DNA of 60,066 nucleotides from Verrucomicrobiota bacterium (GTDB lineage: Bacteria; Verrucomicrobiota; Kiritimatiellia; JAAZAB01): positions 1 through 60,066 of the forward strand of contig JAHIJO010000166.1 in the NCBI GenBank assembly GCA_018898455.1, written 5' to 3'. Position numbers and translations under genes: made by a program. The first letter of the stretch is position 1, and each line of letters opens with the position of its first letter. A model generated the notes under the pieces. The model was not told the origin of the DNA and did no database searches. It was given only the letters and a program-made list of their open reading frames with translations. Shown here in pieces: positions 50,257 to 59,754 of the stretch.

Positions 50257-51419
50257 AGAGATTAAAGGCTGAACCGGTCCCGGACTTGAAACTCCGCGTG
50301 GCTGCGCGTATCCGCGAATTGCGCCGTGTGCAGCATCTCTCCCAGGCTGAGCTCGCCAGACGGGTTGGCATTCGGCCCGGGCCGATGAATGTGATCGAAC
50401 AGGCTCGGCATCTCCCCTCCGGCCGTCTGCTCTGTCGGCTGGCGGACGTCCTGGCTGTCAGCACGGACGTTTTGCTGGACCGCGCGCCGCGCGCGGTTGC
50501 GCCTACGGCTCCGGCGTCCTACGGTTACACCCTGGCATCCGCCGCCGGACCACGGGCCGTGCCGGTGATGTTTCCTGACGACCCGAAGCTGAGCCCTTAC
50601 GCCTGTGATAAAGTGAATGCCATAGTGCATGCCTTCTTTGCCCTGGAGGATTTGTGCGGCGTGCCGAAGCGGGCGCACATTCCGCTCTATCTACCCTTCG
50701 CGGCGAACGAAACGGGGTTGGAAGGCTTGGTCGCCCAGGTGCGTCAGGCACTGGGTATAGGGCAGGGGGTGATTTTTGATTACCTGGAGTTGTTGGAAAA
50801 TGCCGGTCTGCGAATTGTCTTTTGTCCGTTGCCTTCCGAGGTGGAGAGCGTGGCGTTTTATGATGAAGCCAACGCCAACGCCCTGATTTTCATCCGTGCG
50901 CGGATGAATGTGGAGCGGCAATTGTTCGAGTTGATCAAGCGGCTGGGGGCGATCTATCTGCACACCCGCCGGCAGTATGGCGGCGTCGCGGCGCCCCGCG
51001 CCGGCCGGGAGGCTTTGGATGATGTGCATGCCGCGCGCAAATTCGCGGCGTTGTTTCTGATGCCCGCCGCGGCGGTGCGCGCCAGCGTGGACCAGCTCGG
51101 AATCGCGCCCGGCGAATGGACTTATGAACTGCTTTTGCGGATCAAGCATCGGTTTGGCGTTTCGGCGCATTCGTTTTTGCTTCGCCTGGAAGAGTTGCAT
51201 CTGATCGCGCCGCCGCTCAAGGCTGACTTTCAGCGGCGGATCGAGGCGTACTATCGGAAGACCGGCTATGGCGAGCCGGACGCCTCGCGCCGGATTCTCA
51301 CGCCCAACGGCCGGCTGGGCGATCTCTGGCAAGTGGCGCGTCAGCGTCGGCCGCGTCCGCCCGAGCTAAAGCAAATCGCCCGTGTGCTTTCCACCGCCGG
51401 CGTTGGGGTGGGGAGATAA
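50250..51419 (+). CDS. XRE-family regulator with degenerate ImmA/IrrE-type domain
   Basis: The 389-residue protein begins with a HTH_3 helix-turn-helix (AARIRELRRVQHLSQAELARRVGIRPGPMNVIEQ, about 16-70). After a linker, a region like the ImmA/IrrE peptidase domain spans about 120-260. In that fold the zinc motif HExxH normally follows an ERQxFxxAHELGH pattern; here the equivalent is ERQLFELIKRLGAIYLH, so the catalytic histidine, glutamate and second histidine are replaced. The C-terminal 100 residues are helical. It reads towards the CRISPR operon 146 bp downstream. It may bind DNA and sense a ligand or partner instead of cleaving a protein. Confidence 0.7.
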   Translation: MNKRLKAEPVPDLKLRVAARIRELRRVQHLSQAELARRVGIRPGPMNVIEQARHLPSGRLLCRLADVLAVSTDVLLDRAPRAVAPTAPASYGYTLASAAGPRAVPVMFPDDPKLSPYACDKVNAIVHAFFALEDLCGVPKRAHIPLYLPFAANETGLEGLVAQVRQALGIGQGVIFDYLELLENAGLRIVFCPLPSEVESVAFYDEANANALIFIRARMNVERQLFELIKRLGAIYLHTRRQYGGVAAPRAGREALDDVHAARKFAALFLMPAAAVRASVDQLGIAPGEWTYELLLRIKHRFGVSAHSFLLRLEELHLIAPPLKADFQRRIEAYYRKTGYGEPDASRRILTPNGRLGDLWQVARQRRPRPPELKQIARVLSTAGVGVGR

Positions 51420-51565
51420 ATTATTCGAGTATGATATATGATTTGTTGGCAAGAATCGCCAATAGTGCCGGAGGGTAAATACGTGAGCTACAAAGCTTTT
51501 GGGCCTGCTTCAAAAGAGCTGCTGGCGTGCAAGCGCCGACCTTCTCGCAAAAAGGGAACCGTATT

Positions 51566-54175
51566 ATGAGTATGCATTCTTCTGACAGTTTTGAAGTTCT
51601 CTTTGAGGCGTTGACAGGTCACAAGCCGTTTCCCTGGCAACAAGCATTGTTTCGCGAGTTCGTTCAGGAGCGCTATCCGCATTCTCTCGATATCCCGACG
51701 GGACTTGGCAAGACCGGTGTCATCGCGATCTGGCTGATCGCACTGGTGCACGGCCAGGGTAAGTTGCCCCGACGACTGGTATACGTGGTGAATCGCCGCA
51801 CGGTCGTGGATCAAGCGACGGATGAGGCGAAAAAACTGCGAGAGAATGTCGATAAGGCCGGTCTGATTCAACCGTTGCAAGAGCTTTGTGCGCTGCCTTG
51901 CGACAAACCGCTTGCGATAAGCACCTTGCGCGGCCAGTTTGCCGATAACGGAGAGTGGATTGCCGACCCTGCCCGGCCGGCGATCATTATCGGGACAGTA
52001 GACATGGTTGGCAGCCGGCTACTGTTCAGCGGGTACGGCCGGGGTTTCAAAACCAGGCCGCTACACGCCGGCTTCCTTGGGCAGGACACCTTGCTGGTCC
52101 ATGATGAGGCTCACTTGGAACCGGCTTTTCAGAAACTTATCGTCACAATAGAAGCGGAGCAGCAACAGCACCATGAATTCGGACGATTCCATGTGATGGC
52201 TCTGACAGCCACATCGCGTGCCAGCGACGATGGAACGCAATTTGGGCTTACCGATGCCGACCGGAAAAACGGCGAGGTGAAGAAACGCATCAAGGCCAAA
52301 AAGGCGATGCAATTTCATTCCGTTCAGGATGAAAATGAAATCGCTGATAAAGTTGCGGCTATAGCGCTGAAACACAAGGACAGCAACCAGGCGATTCTCG
52401 TCTTCCTCCGCAGATTGAAGGATGTTAAAAGTGTTGCGGGGAAGCTGCCCAAGAAACAAGTTCAAGTGCTCACCGGCACGATGCGCGGGCTTGAGCGTGA
52501 TAAATTGGCGAAGACCGATCCCATCTTTGCTCGCTTCATGCCGCCGGTGCCGGACATGAATGTCATGAAAGGAACCGTCTATCTGGTTTGTACCTCGGCC
52601 GGCGAAGTCGGCGTCAACATCTCGGCCGATCACATGGTCTGCGATCTGACGCCTTTTGATAGTATGGCCCAGCGATTCGGACGCGTGAATCGTTATGGCG
52701 AGGGTGATGCCTTGATCGATGTTGTGTACGAAGCCAAGCCCACCGAGAAGAAGAAGGATGATGGCTTTGACCAGCGGCGGTGGCTCACGCTCAATCTGCT
52801 GCAAAAGCTGAAACGCGACGCCAGTCCGGCGTCGCTGAGCGATTTGCCTGTCGCCGAACAACAGGCCGCTTTCACTCCTTCGCCAGTTATTCTTCCAGCA
52901 ACCGATATTCTCTTCGACGCCTGGGCGTTAACGACCATTCGCGAGAAACTGCCTGCTCGTCCGTTGGTCGCGCCGTACTTGCACGGACTGAGCGAATGGG
53001 AACCACCGGAAACCCATGTCGCGTGGCGCGAAGAGGTTGGTGTCATTACCGGGGAGTTATTGGAACGATACAAGCATGAAGACCTTCTCGATGATTATCC
53101 GCTTAGACCACATGAATTGCTGCGGGACACTACTTTCCGTGTGGTGGAGCGACTCGACGAGTTGGTGAAACGGCTCGGTCAGTCGGATGCGTCGGTAAAC
53201 ATCCCGGCCTGGGTTGTTGACGGCGACGGTACTATTGAGGTCTGTCTATTAGCAAAACTGGTTGAGGGTGACAGGAAAACGGCGATCAAGAAACTGAATG
53301 GAAAAACGGTTCTGCTTCCGCCCGCAGCCGGCGGTTTGGATAACGGTATGCTCTCGTCAGATTCCCTGTTTGCGGACGATGTCGCCGACGAATGGCGCGA
53401 TGAGAAGGGGCGGCAACGCCGCGTTCGCGTGTGGAAGGATAACCCGCAGTTTGACGAGATGACGCGCGGCATGCGACTGATCCGCGAAATAGATACCAAA
53501 CCGGACGCGGACGAAGACGAGGAAGAAAGCGAAGCGCCCGGTCGTCGTTACTGGCTATGGTACGAGTTGCCCAAAGGCGCGGACAACCAGAGTTCCGTGT
53601 CGGCACAAGCGCCGGTGAAGTGGGATGACCATACTAACCAGGTCGAGAACAACGTAATCCGGATCGCCAAAGCCCTCAAGTTGCCACCGGAATTACTGGC
53701 CGCCGTCAAGCTTGCAGCTCAGTTCCACGACCTCGGCAAGAAACGTGAACGTTGGCAGCGAAGCATCGGCAATCTGGCCCCCACGGATTGGTACGCCAAA
53801 TCGGGCAAAGACTGGAAACGGCGCGATCTCGGTAAGTACCGCCATGAGTTCGGCTCGCTGCTGGATGTCCTGCATGGTCGCAACAGCTTGCCGCCGGTCG
53901 AGTTCGCCGCGCTGTCGGACGAGATGAAAGACCTCGTGCTTCATCTCATCGCGGCCCATCACGGATACGCCCGGCCTCACTTCCCGACAGAGGAAATGCT
54001 CGATCCCGAGAGGTCCGCGCAATACGGGGCGGAACAGGCCTGTGAAATCCCGCGCCGCTTCGCCAGGTTGCAACACAAATACGGCCGTTGGGGCTTGGCG
54101 TATCTTGAATCGTTGTTGCGCGCCGCAGATTATGCCGCCAGCGCCAACCCGGACGCAAAGGAGGACCAGCCATGA
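51566..54175 (+). CDS. cas3: Cas3 helicase-nuclease, type I-G (helicase then C-terminal HD)
   Basis: An 869-residue GSU0051-like Cas3 that unwinds and degrades DNA recognised by Cascade. Helicase motifs come first: Walker A in IPTGLGKT (ending T50), DEAH at 180-183 (LLVHDEAHLEP), LTATS, and motif VI QRFGRVNRYG. The HD nuclease follows at about residues 690-830 (QFHDLGKKRERWQ, HEFGSLLDVLHG, HLIAAHHGY). Most other Cas3 proteins have the HD part first. I start at 51566 because AAGGGA lies 8 bp upstream; an earlier ATG at 51527 would add 13 residues. The stop overlaps the next start (ATGA). It opens the operon. Confidence 0.93.
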   Translation: MSMHSSDSFEVLFEALTGHKPFPWQQALFREFVQERYPHSLDIPTGLGKTGVIAIWLIALVHGQGKLPRRLVYVVNRRTVVDQATDEAKKLRENVDKAGLIQPLQELCALPCDKPLAISTLRGQFADNGEWIADPARPAIIIGTVDMVGSRLLFSGYGRGFKTRPLHAGFLGQDTLLVHDEAHLEPAFQKLIVTIEAEQQQHHEFGRFHVMALTATSRASDDGTQFGLTDADRKNGEVKKRIKAKKAMQFHSVQDENEIADKVAAIALKHKDSNQAILVFLRRLKDVKSVAGKLPKKQVQVLTGTMRGLERDKLAKTDPIFARFMPPVPDMNVMKGTVYLVCTSAGEVGVNISADHMVCDLTPFDSMAQRFGRVNRYGEGDALIDVVYEAKPTEKKKDDGFDQRRWLTLNLLQKLKRDASPASLSDLPVAEQQAAFTPSPVILPATDILFDAWALTTIREKLPARPLVAPYLHGLSEWEPPETHVAWREEVGVITGELLERYKHEDLLDDYPLRPHELLRDTTFRVVERLDELVKRLGQSDASVNIPAWVVDGDGTIEVCLLAKLVEGDRKTAIKKLNGKTVLLPPAAGGLDNGMLSSDSLFADDVADEWRDEKGRQRRVRVWKDNPQFDEMTRGMRLIREIDTKPDADEDEEESEAPGRRYWLWYELPKGADNQSSVSAQAPVKWDDHTNQVENNVIRIAKALKLPPELLAAVKLAAQFHDLGKKRERWQRSIGNLAPTDWYAKSGKDWKRRDLGKYRHEFGSLLDVLHGRNSLPPVEFAALSDEMKDLVLHLIAAHHGYARPHFPTEEMLDPERSAQYGAEQACEIPRRFARLQHKYGRWGLAYLESLLRAADYAASANPDAKEDQP

Positions 54176-55017
54176 CCGCACCAGAACCGACACTCCGCGT
54201 GAAAGTAGATCTCACGAATCCCGGCCAGTTCTTTGCCTGCTGCGGCCTGCTGGAATTGGCCCACCGGTTGGACAGAAATGCGCTTGGATGGTTTGACGTG
54301 GGATGCTTCAACCTCACTCGCGCGCCCGCTGATCTCATTTGTCAGTTCCTTGAGTGCAACGCTGAACCTATTGGCCTGACTGACAATGACGGAGAAAGCG
54401 AAGCCGACGACTCCGAGAAGGGCGAGGATAAGACAGTACCGATCCAGCTTGCCGCACCGTTTGACCTTCGCCTCGATTGGTGGAATAGTGACGCGGCACA
54501 GCATGACAAACTCAAGACCTGGTCCGCGGGGCAAAAGGTCACGGATCTTTTGAACGGCAAGACCACCGTAAGGAAGACAAAGAAGGGCGAGACGAGCTAC
54601 TCACCAAGCATGCGCGATCATCTCAAGGAGTCTGTCTCGAAAAACCCGGGCGATTGGCTTCGCGTGGCAGAAGTGATCGAGTCGCCAAAGGCGTTCGGCT
54701 ATGACAGTCGGCTATCTCGGAATAATGCCCTTGACCTTGGATACGTAGGTAATTCCGCCATGGCGTTCTCTCCGGCGGTTGAGGTGCTTTCGTTGGTCGG
54801 ATTGCAGCGGTTTCGCCCGTGGGTTATTGTGACATGGAGCAGAAATCGCTACTGTACTTGGCGCCAACCGCTATCGGTCGACATAGCCGCCGTTGCGGCG
54901 CTCGGTGTGATCCCTCAATTTATTGACAATTGTTTCGAGTTCCCAATCAAACCGCGTGATGCCCAAGGCCGTTACAAGCTCTTCGGCCACGCACAACCAG
55001 TAAGGAGGAGTCCATGA
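54172..55017 (+). CDS. csb3: Csb3 / Cas8u2-like Cascade subunit, type I-G
   Basis: A 281-residue protein beginning VDLTNPGQFFACCGLLELAHRLD, the signature of GSU0052-like proteins (Csb3, also called Cas8u2). In this subtype it is thought to stand in for the large subunit that helps recognise target DNA. No nuclease motif is visible. It overlaps cas3 and csb1 by four bases each (ATGA). There is no Csx17 gene, so this belongs to the Csb3/Cas8u2 branch of the subtype. The identity depends on the N-terminal motif and the gene order; confidence is good. Confidence 0.88.
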   Translation: MTAPEPTLRVKVDLTNPGQFFACCGLLELAHRLDRNALGWFDVGCFNLTRAPADLICQFLECNAEPIGLTDNDGESEADDSEKGEDKTVPIQLAAPFDLRLDWWNSDAAQHDKLKTWSAGQKVTDLLNGKTTVRKTKKGETSYSPSMRDHLKESVSKNPGDWLRVAEVIESPKAFGYDSRLSRNNALDLGYVGNSAMAFSPAVEVLSLVGLQRFRPWVIVTWSRNRYCTWRQPLSVDIAAVAALGVIPQFIDNCFEFPIKPRDAQGRYKLFGHAQPVRRSP

Positions 55018-56099
55018 GTGAAGTGTTGAATAAGTACGACGACCTGTTGAAGGAAACTGGCCCGGCGGCCATTGTGCTCAAGCAGTGGCTAAAGCCCGTC
55101 GGGAGCGAAGTGCTCTTCCCCCCGACTTACGCAAATCCGTCACAGAAAAGGGGCGATCCGCCAGTATATAACACTGATCGATTTGAGGACGCCAAGCGTT
55201 CAGTGTGCGTCATCGACAGCATTCCTTCGCAAGCTAATCGTATCGAGCCGGCCTTTGGGCGACTGACCGACAAGGACGGCAAGTCGATCAAGCTTGTTCC
55301 CCACATCACTATCAAGGCGAAGGTCGGTGATGAAGATCGGCAGGTGGACCTTCTCGAAGCTGGCCATCGCGCGGCTGACGCGGTTGTGCAACTATCCTCG
55401 TTGCGGGATGAACTTGCGAAGGCGATCAAGGCGCGAAAGGGAGGCGATTCCGAACCGCTTGCCAAACTTGCGCCGACCTCTCTGGTGTTCGGTATGTGGG
55501 ACTCTCGCGAGAGCGGCGTGAAAATACCGCGTCTGATCAACTCCATCATCCGCGCCTACGACATACTCGAACACCGCCGCTCGTCACAATTCAATCCTGC
55601 CTTGGATTACGAAGCGGCAGGTGTTGCGCCAGGCAAGGGCGATAAAAGGCTGTCTGAAGTCGGCATGGACGGCGCACCAGCGACATTTCAGCACGGTGGA
55701 ATCGAGGCACGCGGCGGAATCCGTCGCGACGCATCACTCAACCTCTGCACGTTGCGCGATATCGTCAGCAAGGACAAGGCAAAGACCCTTGCCCTGCAAC
55801 GGTACATTTTGGGGCTTTCGCTTGTGGCGATGACCTACTTCGACGGTAAGACGCTCAATCTCCGTCAAGGATGTCAACTTGTGGCTGTGCCGGACAAGCC
55901 AATGACGCGCGTTCGTGTTAACGCGGACGGCACCGAGACATCGTTCGATATCGGTCGCGACACAGCCCTTGACTATGCTGCAACGGTCGCAAAGGTGTTC
56001 GTGGTCGGGGATGACCGCACGGATGTTACGTTTGATGTCAAGGCCGCCAAAGCAGTGCTCAAGAAGAGCAAGAAGGACGAAGAGGGGCCGAGCAAATGA
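55014..56099 (+). CDS. csb1: Csb1 / Cas7-type Cascade backbone subunit (GSU0053-like)
   Basis: The 361-residue protein is the GSU0053-like Cas7 of type I-G, expected to polymerise along the crRNA. Segments typical of the family are the N-terminal LKPVGSEVLFPPTYA, VCVIDSIPSQANRIEPAF, SLVFGMWDSRESGVKIPRLINSIIRAYD and the QHGGIEARGGIRRDASLNL stretch, the last possibly the RNA-binding thumb region. The Lys-rich C-terminus is likely disordered. It overlaps both neighbours by four bases (ATGA), giving tight coupling and perhaps balanced stoichiometry. Confidence 0.92.
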   Translation: MSEVLNKYDDLLKETGPAAIVLKQWLKPVGSEVLFPPTYANPSQKRGDPPVYNTDRFEDAKRSVCVIDSIPSQANRIEPAFGRLTDKDGKSIKLVPHITIKAKVGDEDRQVDLLEAGHRAADAVVQLSSLRDELAKAIKARKGGDSEPLAKLAPTSLVFGMWDSRESGVKIPRLINSIIRAYDILEHRRSSQFNPALDYEAAGVAPGKGDKRLSEVGMDGAPATFQHGGIEARGGIRRDASLNLCTLRDIVSKDKAKTLALQRYILGLSLVAMTYFDGKTLNLRQGCQLVAVPDKPMTRVRVNADGTETSFDIGRDTALDYAATVAKVFVVGDDRTDVTFDVKAAKAVLKKSKKDEEGPSK

Positions 56100-57559
56100 T
56101 CCGCTATCTCCTACTCTCCATTCGCTTCCTCGATGACCGCTATCACGGTCTGACCGACAACGGCGAAAAGGCGGAATGGCCGCCTTCGCCGTTTCGGGTT
56201 TTTCAGGCGCTGATTGCGGGAAATGCACGAGGCCAGGAGCTTTCTGAATCATTCAGAAATGCCTTGTTCTGGCTCGAAAGGCGCGTCCCGCCGGTCATCA
56301 TCGCGCCCGATGCGCGGAAAGGCCGAGAGCTCTTGACGTATGTGCTCAACAACGTCTCGGACTCCGATCCTAATAGCCGCACGCCGAAGGCGATCCGACC
56401 GACACTTCTGAACGGCGATCAGCTCGTCCAGTATGCATGGACGTTCGAGGATGCCGCGAACGGCGCGATGGAGCATGCAAAGACGGTCGCCAATGCTGCG
56501 AGGCATATTCGATGTCTTGGTTGGGGAATAGACCTGGCCATCGGCTGTGGCGAGATTTCCGCCACGTTTCCCACCGTGATTGCTCCACGCGTTTTGTATA
56601 GACCATGCCAGGTCGTGTCAGCCAGTGGGCTTGATCTGCGTACACCTAAAGAAGGCAGTCTCATCTCTCTCGAAAACAGCTACGCCGATTTCCTCAAGCG
56701 GTACGAATTGCCAGGCGTCACACGGCTCGAATCCGCTGGCGCGATCTACGAGCCACAGCGATATGTCACGGGTGTCAGTCGTCCAAATGTTGCGTTCCGG
56801 CTTGTGAATGCCGCCGGTGATACGGTTCCTATTCGACATCAGTTGATTGCGCCTTTGGTTGGCATGATTCGCAATCTGGCGAATCGCCCTCGTGTGATCG
56901 AGTCCCTGAGTCAAGACGTTATTGACCGCGAGATCAAGGGACATCCTAAGGGTGGTTCCACAAAGCGCGTTTCCATCCTGCCCCTCCCGACGATTCGTAA
57001 TGGTCCCACCGATGGGCGCATCCGTCGGGTGATGCTGGCTCAGCCCTTCGAGTCTGACGGTGTGCTTTGTTGCCAACTTGCGCAACTGTTCGATGGCCAG
57101 GAACTGACGCCATTGCCAAATGAAGAGCGCTTCCCGCCGATCTATCTCGAACGGCTCGAAGAGAGAGACAAGGTTCTGTCCTGCTACACAGGCATTTCTC
57201 GTGTTTGGGCTTCGGTTACCCCCGTGCTATTGCCCGGTTACGATGATCGAAATCAGAACCGTGGAGACCAGCAGAAGCGACTGGCACGCGCTGAGCAGTT
57301 GGCCTGCAAAGCGCTGGCGCAGGCTGGCATCGAAACATCAGCACAGGTAGAATTGTCTAGAGTTCCGTTCTGGGCCGGCAGTCTGCACGCCCGCGACTAC
57401 TGCCCGCGCGATAAGCTCTGTCACTATCCTCGCTACCATGTGCGCTTGAGTTTCGACCAAGCGGTCACCGGCCCTCTCGCCATCGGCGCCGGTCGGCATG
57501 CCGGCTTTGGAGTATTGGCGGCTGTGGAACCATGCAAAACGAAACCGACCAGCTCTTAA
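56096..57559 (+). CDS. csb2: Csb2 / Cas5-Cas6 fusion (GSU0054-like)
   Basis: A 487-residue fusion of Cas5 (N-terminal half) and Cas6 (C-terminal half), which caps the crRNA and processes the array transcript. The start YLLLSIRFLDDRYHG, then WPPSPFRVFQALIAG is typical of GSU0054. The final glycine-rich loop GPLAIGAGRHAGFGVLAAV (about 460-478) is the RAMP/Cas6 hallmark, with a nearby CHYPRYHVRLSF strand. The 7-bp stem in the CRISPR repeat is the expected cleavage substrate. The cas4-cas1 start lies inside its last 28 bp. Confidence 0.9.
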   Translation: MIRYLLLSIRFLDDRYHGLTDNGEKAEWPPSPFRVFQALIAGNARGQELSESFRNALFWLERRVPPVIIAPDARKGRELLTYVLNNVSDSDPNSRTPKAIRPTLLNGDQLVQYAWTFEDAANGAMEHAKTVANAARHIRCLGWGIDLAIGCGEISATFPTVIAPRVLYRPCQVVSASGLDLRTPKEGSLISLENSYADFLKRYELPGVTRLESAGAIYEPQRYVTGVSRPNVAFRLVNAAGDTVPIRHQLIAPLVGMIRNLANRPRVIESLSQDVIDREIKGHPKGGSTKRVSILPLPTIRNGPTDGRIRRVMLAQPFESDGVLCCQLAQLFDGQELTPLPNEERFPPIYLERLEERDKVLSCYTGISRVWASVTPVLLPGYDDRNQNRGDQQKRLARAEQLACKALAQAGIETSAQVELSRVPFWAGSLHARDYCPRDKLCHYPRYHVRLSFDQAVTGPLAIGAGRHAGFGVLAAVEPCKTKPTSS

Positions 57560-59226
57560 CCATTGACCACCTGCACCAATACGCCTACTGCCCACGGCGT
57601 ATGCATCTGATGTATGTGGATGGACGCTGGGATAATAATGCCTACACCGAGGAGGGCCGGGTTGTCCACACCCGCACCGACGCCAAGGACCACGTTTTGC
57701 CCAAACCGGCGGAAGAATCTGCCAAAGGCCAGGACGATGGCGACCCGACGCCGGTCATCGTCCGAAGCGTGATGCTCTCCAGTGAGGCGCTTGGCCTCAT
57801 CGGCAAACCGGACCTTGTCGAAGCCGGGGGCGGCGAGGCCATTCCCGTGGATACCAAGCGCGGGAAACCGCCCGATAATCCCCTCCAAAGTTATGAGCCG
57901 GAACGAGTGCAATTGATGGCGCAAGGCCTGTTACTGCGCGAGCATGGTTTTGTTTGTCAGCGAGGATTCCTTTATTTTGCCGCGGCCCGTCTTCGCGTGG
58001 AAATCGCCTTCACGGCGGAATTGGAGGAACATACCCGTTTCTTGCTTGGAGAAGCTCGCGCACACCTGCAAAACCCTTCGCTCCCGGATCCCCTCGATGA
58101 TAGTCCCAAGTGCAACGGCTGTTCTCTATCTGCCATCTGTCTGCCCGACGAAACCAACCTGCTTAACGCGCGTGGCAATCTCGAAATCGCCGATGTTCGA
58201 CGTCTGTATCCCGCCCGCGACGATGCCTTGCCGCTTTATGTGCAGGATCAGGGTAGTCGTGTCGGCAAGTCCGGCCAAAGCCTGGTTGTCAGCCGGGGCG
58301 ATGATGAAAGCGACCGTTTTTTGCTCAAAGACGTTTCCCAGCTTGTGCTGTGCGGAAATATCGCCGTTACCCCTCAATCCTTGCATTTGCTTTGCGAGAG
58401 CGGTATTGCCATTGCGCACCTGTCCACCGGCGGTTGGTTCTACGGCATTACCCACGGACACGGATTGCGCAATGCTTACGACCGCGCCGCGCAGTTCGCC
58501 GCCGCCGGAAACGATGGACGCCGTCTGACATTTGCCCGGGCCGTGGTCGAAGCCAAGGCGCGCAACCAACGCACGCTCCTCCGCCGCAATGCGGCGGGGG
58601 AGGGCGCCGATTCAGCCGTACAGGAAATGGCGCGCCTTCTGGACTTGATCCCGCGCATGGAGAGCTGTGAAAGTCTGCTCGGCATCGAAGGCGCCCTGGC
58701 GTCTCGTTATTTTGCCAACTGGGCAACGATGGTCAAGGAACGGGCCTTTGCCGAAGCTTTCGATGTGCGGAATCGAAACCGGCGACCGCCACGCGACCCG
58801 GTCAACTCCATGCTGTCTTATGGATATGCCTTGCTGGTCAAAGAATGCACGGTGGCGCTCATGGGGGAAGGGCTCGATCCTTGGTGGGGCCTTTATCACC
58901 GGCCGCGCCATGGTCGGCCGGCTTTGGCCCTGGACTTGATGGAAGAATTCCGTCCGCTCGTCGTGGATAGCGCTGTCCTGACGGCGTTGAATACCGGGAT
59001 GGTGGGGGCCGGCGATTTCGAGACCGGCGCTTCGGGGTGTTTGATGAAACCGGCCGGTCGCAAAGCTTTAATCCACGCCTTTGAACAACGACTGGACCAA
59101 TTGATTACGCATCCCATGTTCGATTACCGCTGTTCCTGGCGCGCGGTAGTGCGATTGCAGGCCCGTCTCCTGGCGCGCTGGTTGCGGGGGGATATTCCAC
59201 GTTATGAGGGAATCACCACGCGATGA
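57532..59226 (+). CDS. cas4-cas1: Cas4-Cas1 fusion, spacer acquisition
   Basis: The 564-residue fusion has a Cas4 RecB-type nuclease at about 1-210. C20 (YCPRR) with C194, C197 and C203 forms the iron-sulphur cluster; GKPDLVEA, PVDTKRG and ERVQLMAQ hold the nuclease D, D-x-K and Q residues. Cas1 follows from about 225, with E386 (GIEGALASRYF), H456 (GLYHRPRH) and the acidic LDLMEEFRP group (D468-E472). Such fusions trim prespacers and integrate them. The start lies inside csb2. cas2 begins 9 bp downstream. Confidence 0.94.
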   Translation: MQNETDQLLTIDHLHQYAYCPRRMHLMYVDGRWDNNAYTEEGRVVHTRTDAKDHVLPKPAEESAKGQDDGDPTPVIVRSVMLSSEALGLIGKPDLVEAGGGEAIPVDTKRGKPPDNPLQSYEPERVQLMAQGLLLREHGFVCQRGFLYFAAARLRVEIAFTAELEEHTRFLLGEARAHLQNPSLPDPLDDSPKCNGCSLSAICLPDETNLLNARGNLEIADVRRLYPARDDALPLYVQDQGSRVGKSGQSLVVSRGDDESDRFLLKDVSQLVLCGNIAVTPQSLHLLCESGIAIAHLSTGGWFYGITHGHGLRNAYDRAAQFAAAGNDGRRLTFARAVVEAKARNQRTLLRRNAAGEGADSAVQEMARLLDLIPRMESCESLLGIEGALASRYFANWATMVKERAFAEAFDVRNRNRRPPRDPVNSMLSYGYALLVKECTVALMGEGLDPWWGLYHRPRHGRPALALDLMEEFRPLVVDSAVLTALNTGMVGAGDFETGASGCLMKPAGRKALIHAFEQRLDQLITHPMFDYRCSWRAVVRLQARLLARWLRGDIPRYEGITTR

Positions 59227-59235
59227 TGTTGAAAT

Positions 59236-59529
59236 ATGGCCCGGCGCTTCTACATAGTTAGTTATGACGTTACCGATGACCGCCGCCGCAATAAGGTTTA
59301 TAAACAATTGCTGGATTATGGCGACCATGTGCAATTCAGCGTGTTCTGCTGTCAGCTCAATGCTCGTGAACGCATCCAGTTATGCCAGAATTTACGCGAT
59401 CATCTCAACCAGGCTGAGGATCAGGCTTTGATTCTTGACGCCGGTCCCGTGGACGGACAACAACCGGAGCCGGATATGGATTACATAGGCAAGACCTATA
59501 CCCCATCGCCGCGTTGCCAAATCGTCTAA
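59236..59529 (+). CDS. cas2: Cas2
   Basis: A 97-residue Cas2 that bridges two Cas1 dimers during spacer integration. The first strand FYIVSYDVTDDRRRNKVYKQLLDYG holds the conserved D11, and VQFSVFCCQLNARERIQL is the second strand and helix. It follows cas4-cas1 after 9 bp and is the last cas gene. The array starts 225 bp later. Confidence 0.95.
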   Translation: MARRFYIVSYDVTDDRRRNKVYKQLLDYGDHVQFSVFCCQLNARERIQLCQNLRDHLNQAEDQALILDAGPVDGQQPEPDMDYIGKTYTPSPRCQIV

Positions 59530-59754
59530 GATTTTTGTATAACAGAGCACCGGTGTTCTTGTCGTGCCTTTTGATTGCGAGCGGTTCCGTGGTGGGTTGG
59601 GGCCGGGGATCGCTCGTTGTTCTTTGAAATCCGAATAATTTACGTGCTTTCAGCCAAATACATGTTGGCGCCCATCGGTCAATGACAAACGTATTTGTAT
59701 CGCTCGAAAACAGCCTTGCATCCTGTTGCTATAAAACACTATAAAGGCTGCGCT
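59530..59754 (+). promoter_or_regulatory. CRISPR leader
   Basis: A 225-bp stretch between cas2 and the first repeat. It is AT-rich in its last 60 bp, with TATAAA at 59740-59745 about 10 bp before the array and TTGCAT 18 bp upstream of it, a weak promoter match. No repeat-like sequence occurs in it. Its position downstream of cas2 and next to the first repeat marks it as the leader. Confidence 0.6.

Noticed and set aside
50250..51419. Active ImmA-type protease beside the CRISPR locus
   Set aside because: The HExxH zinc motif is replaced, so an active ImmA/IrrE peptidase is unlikely.
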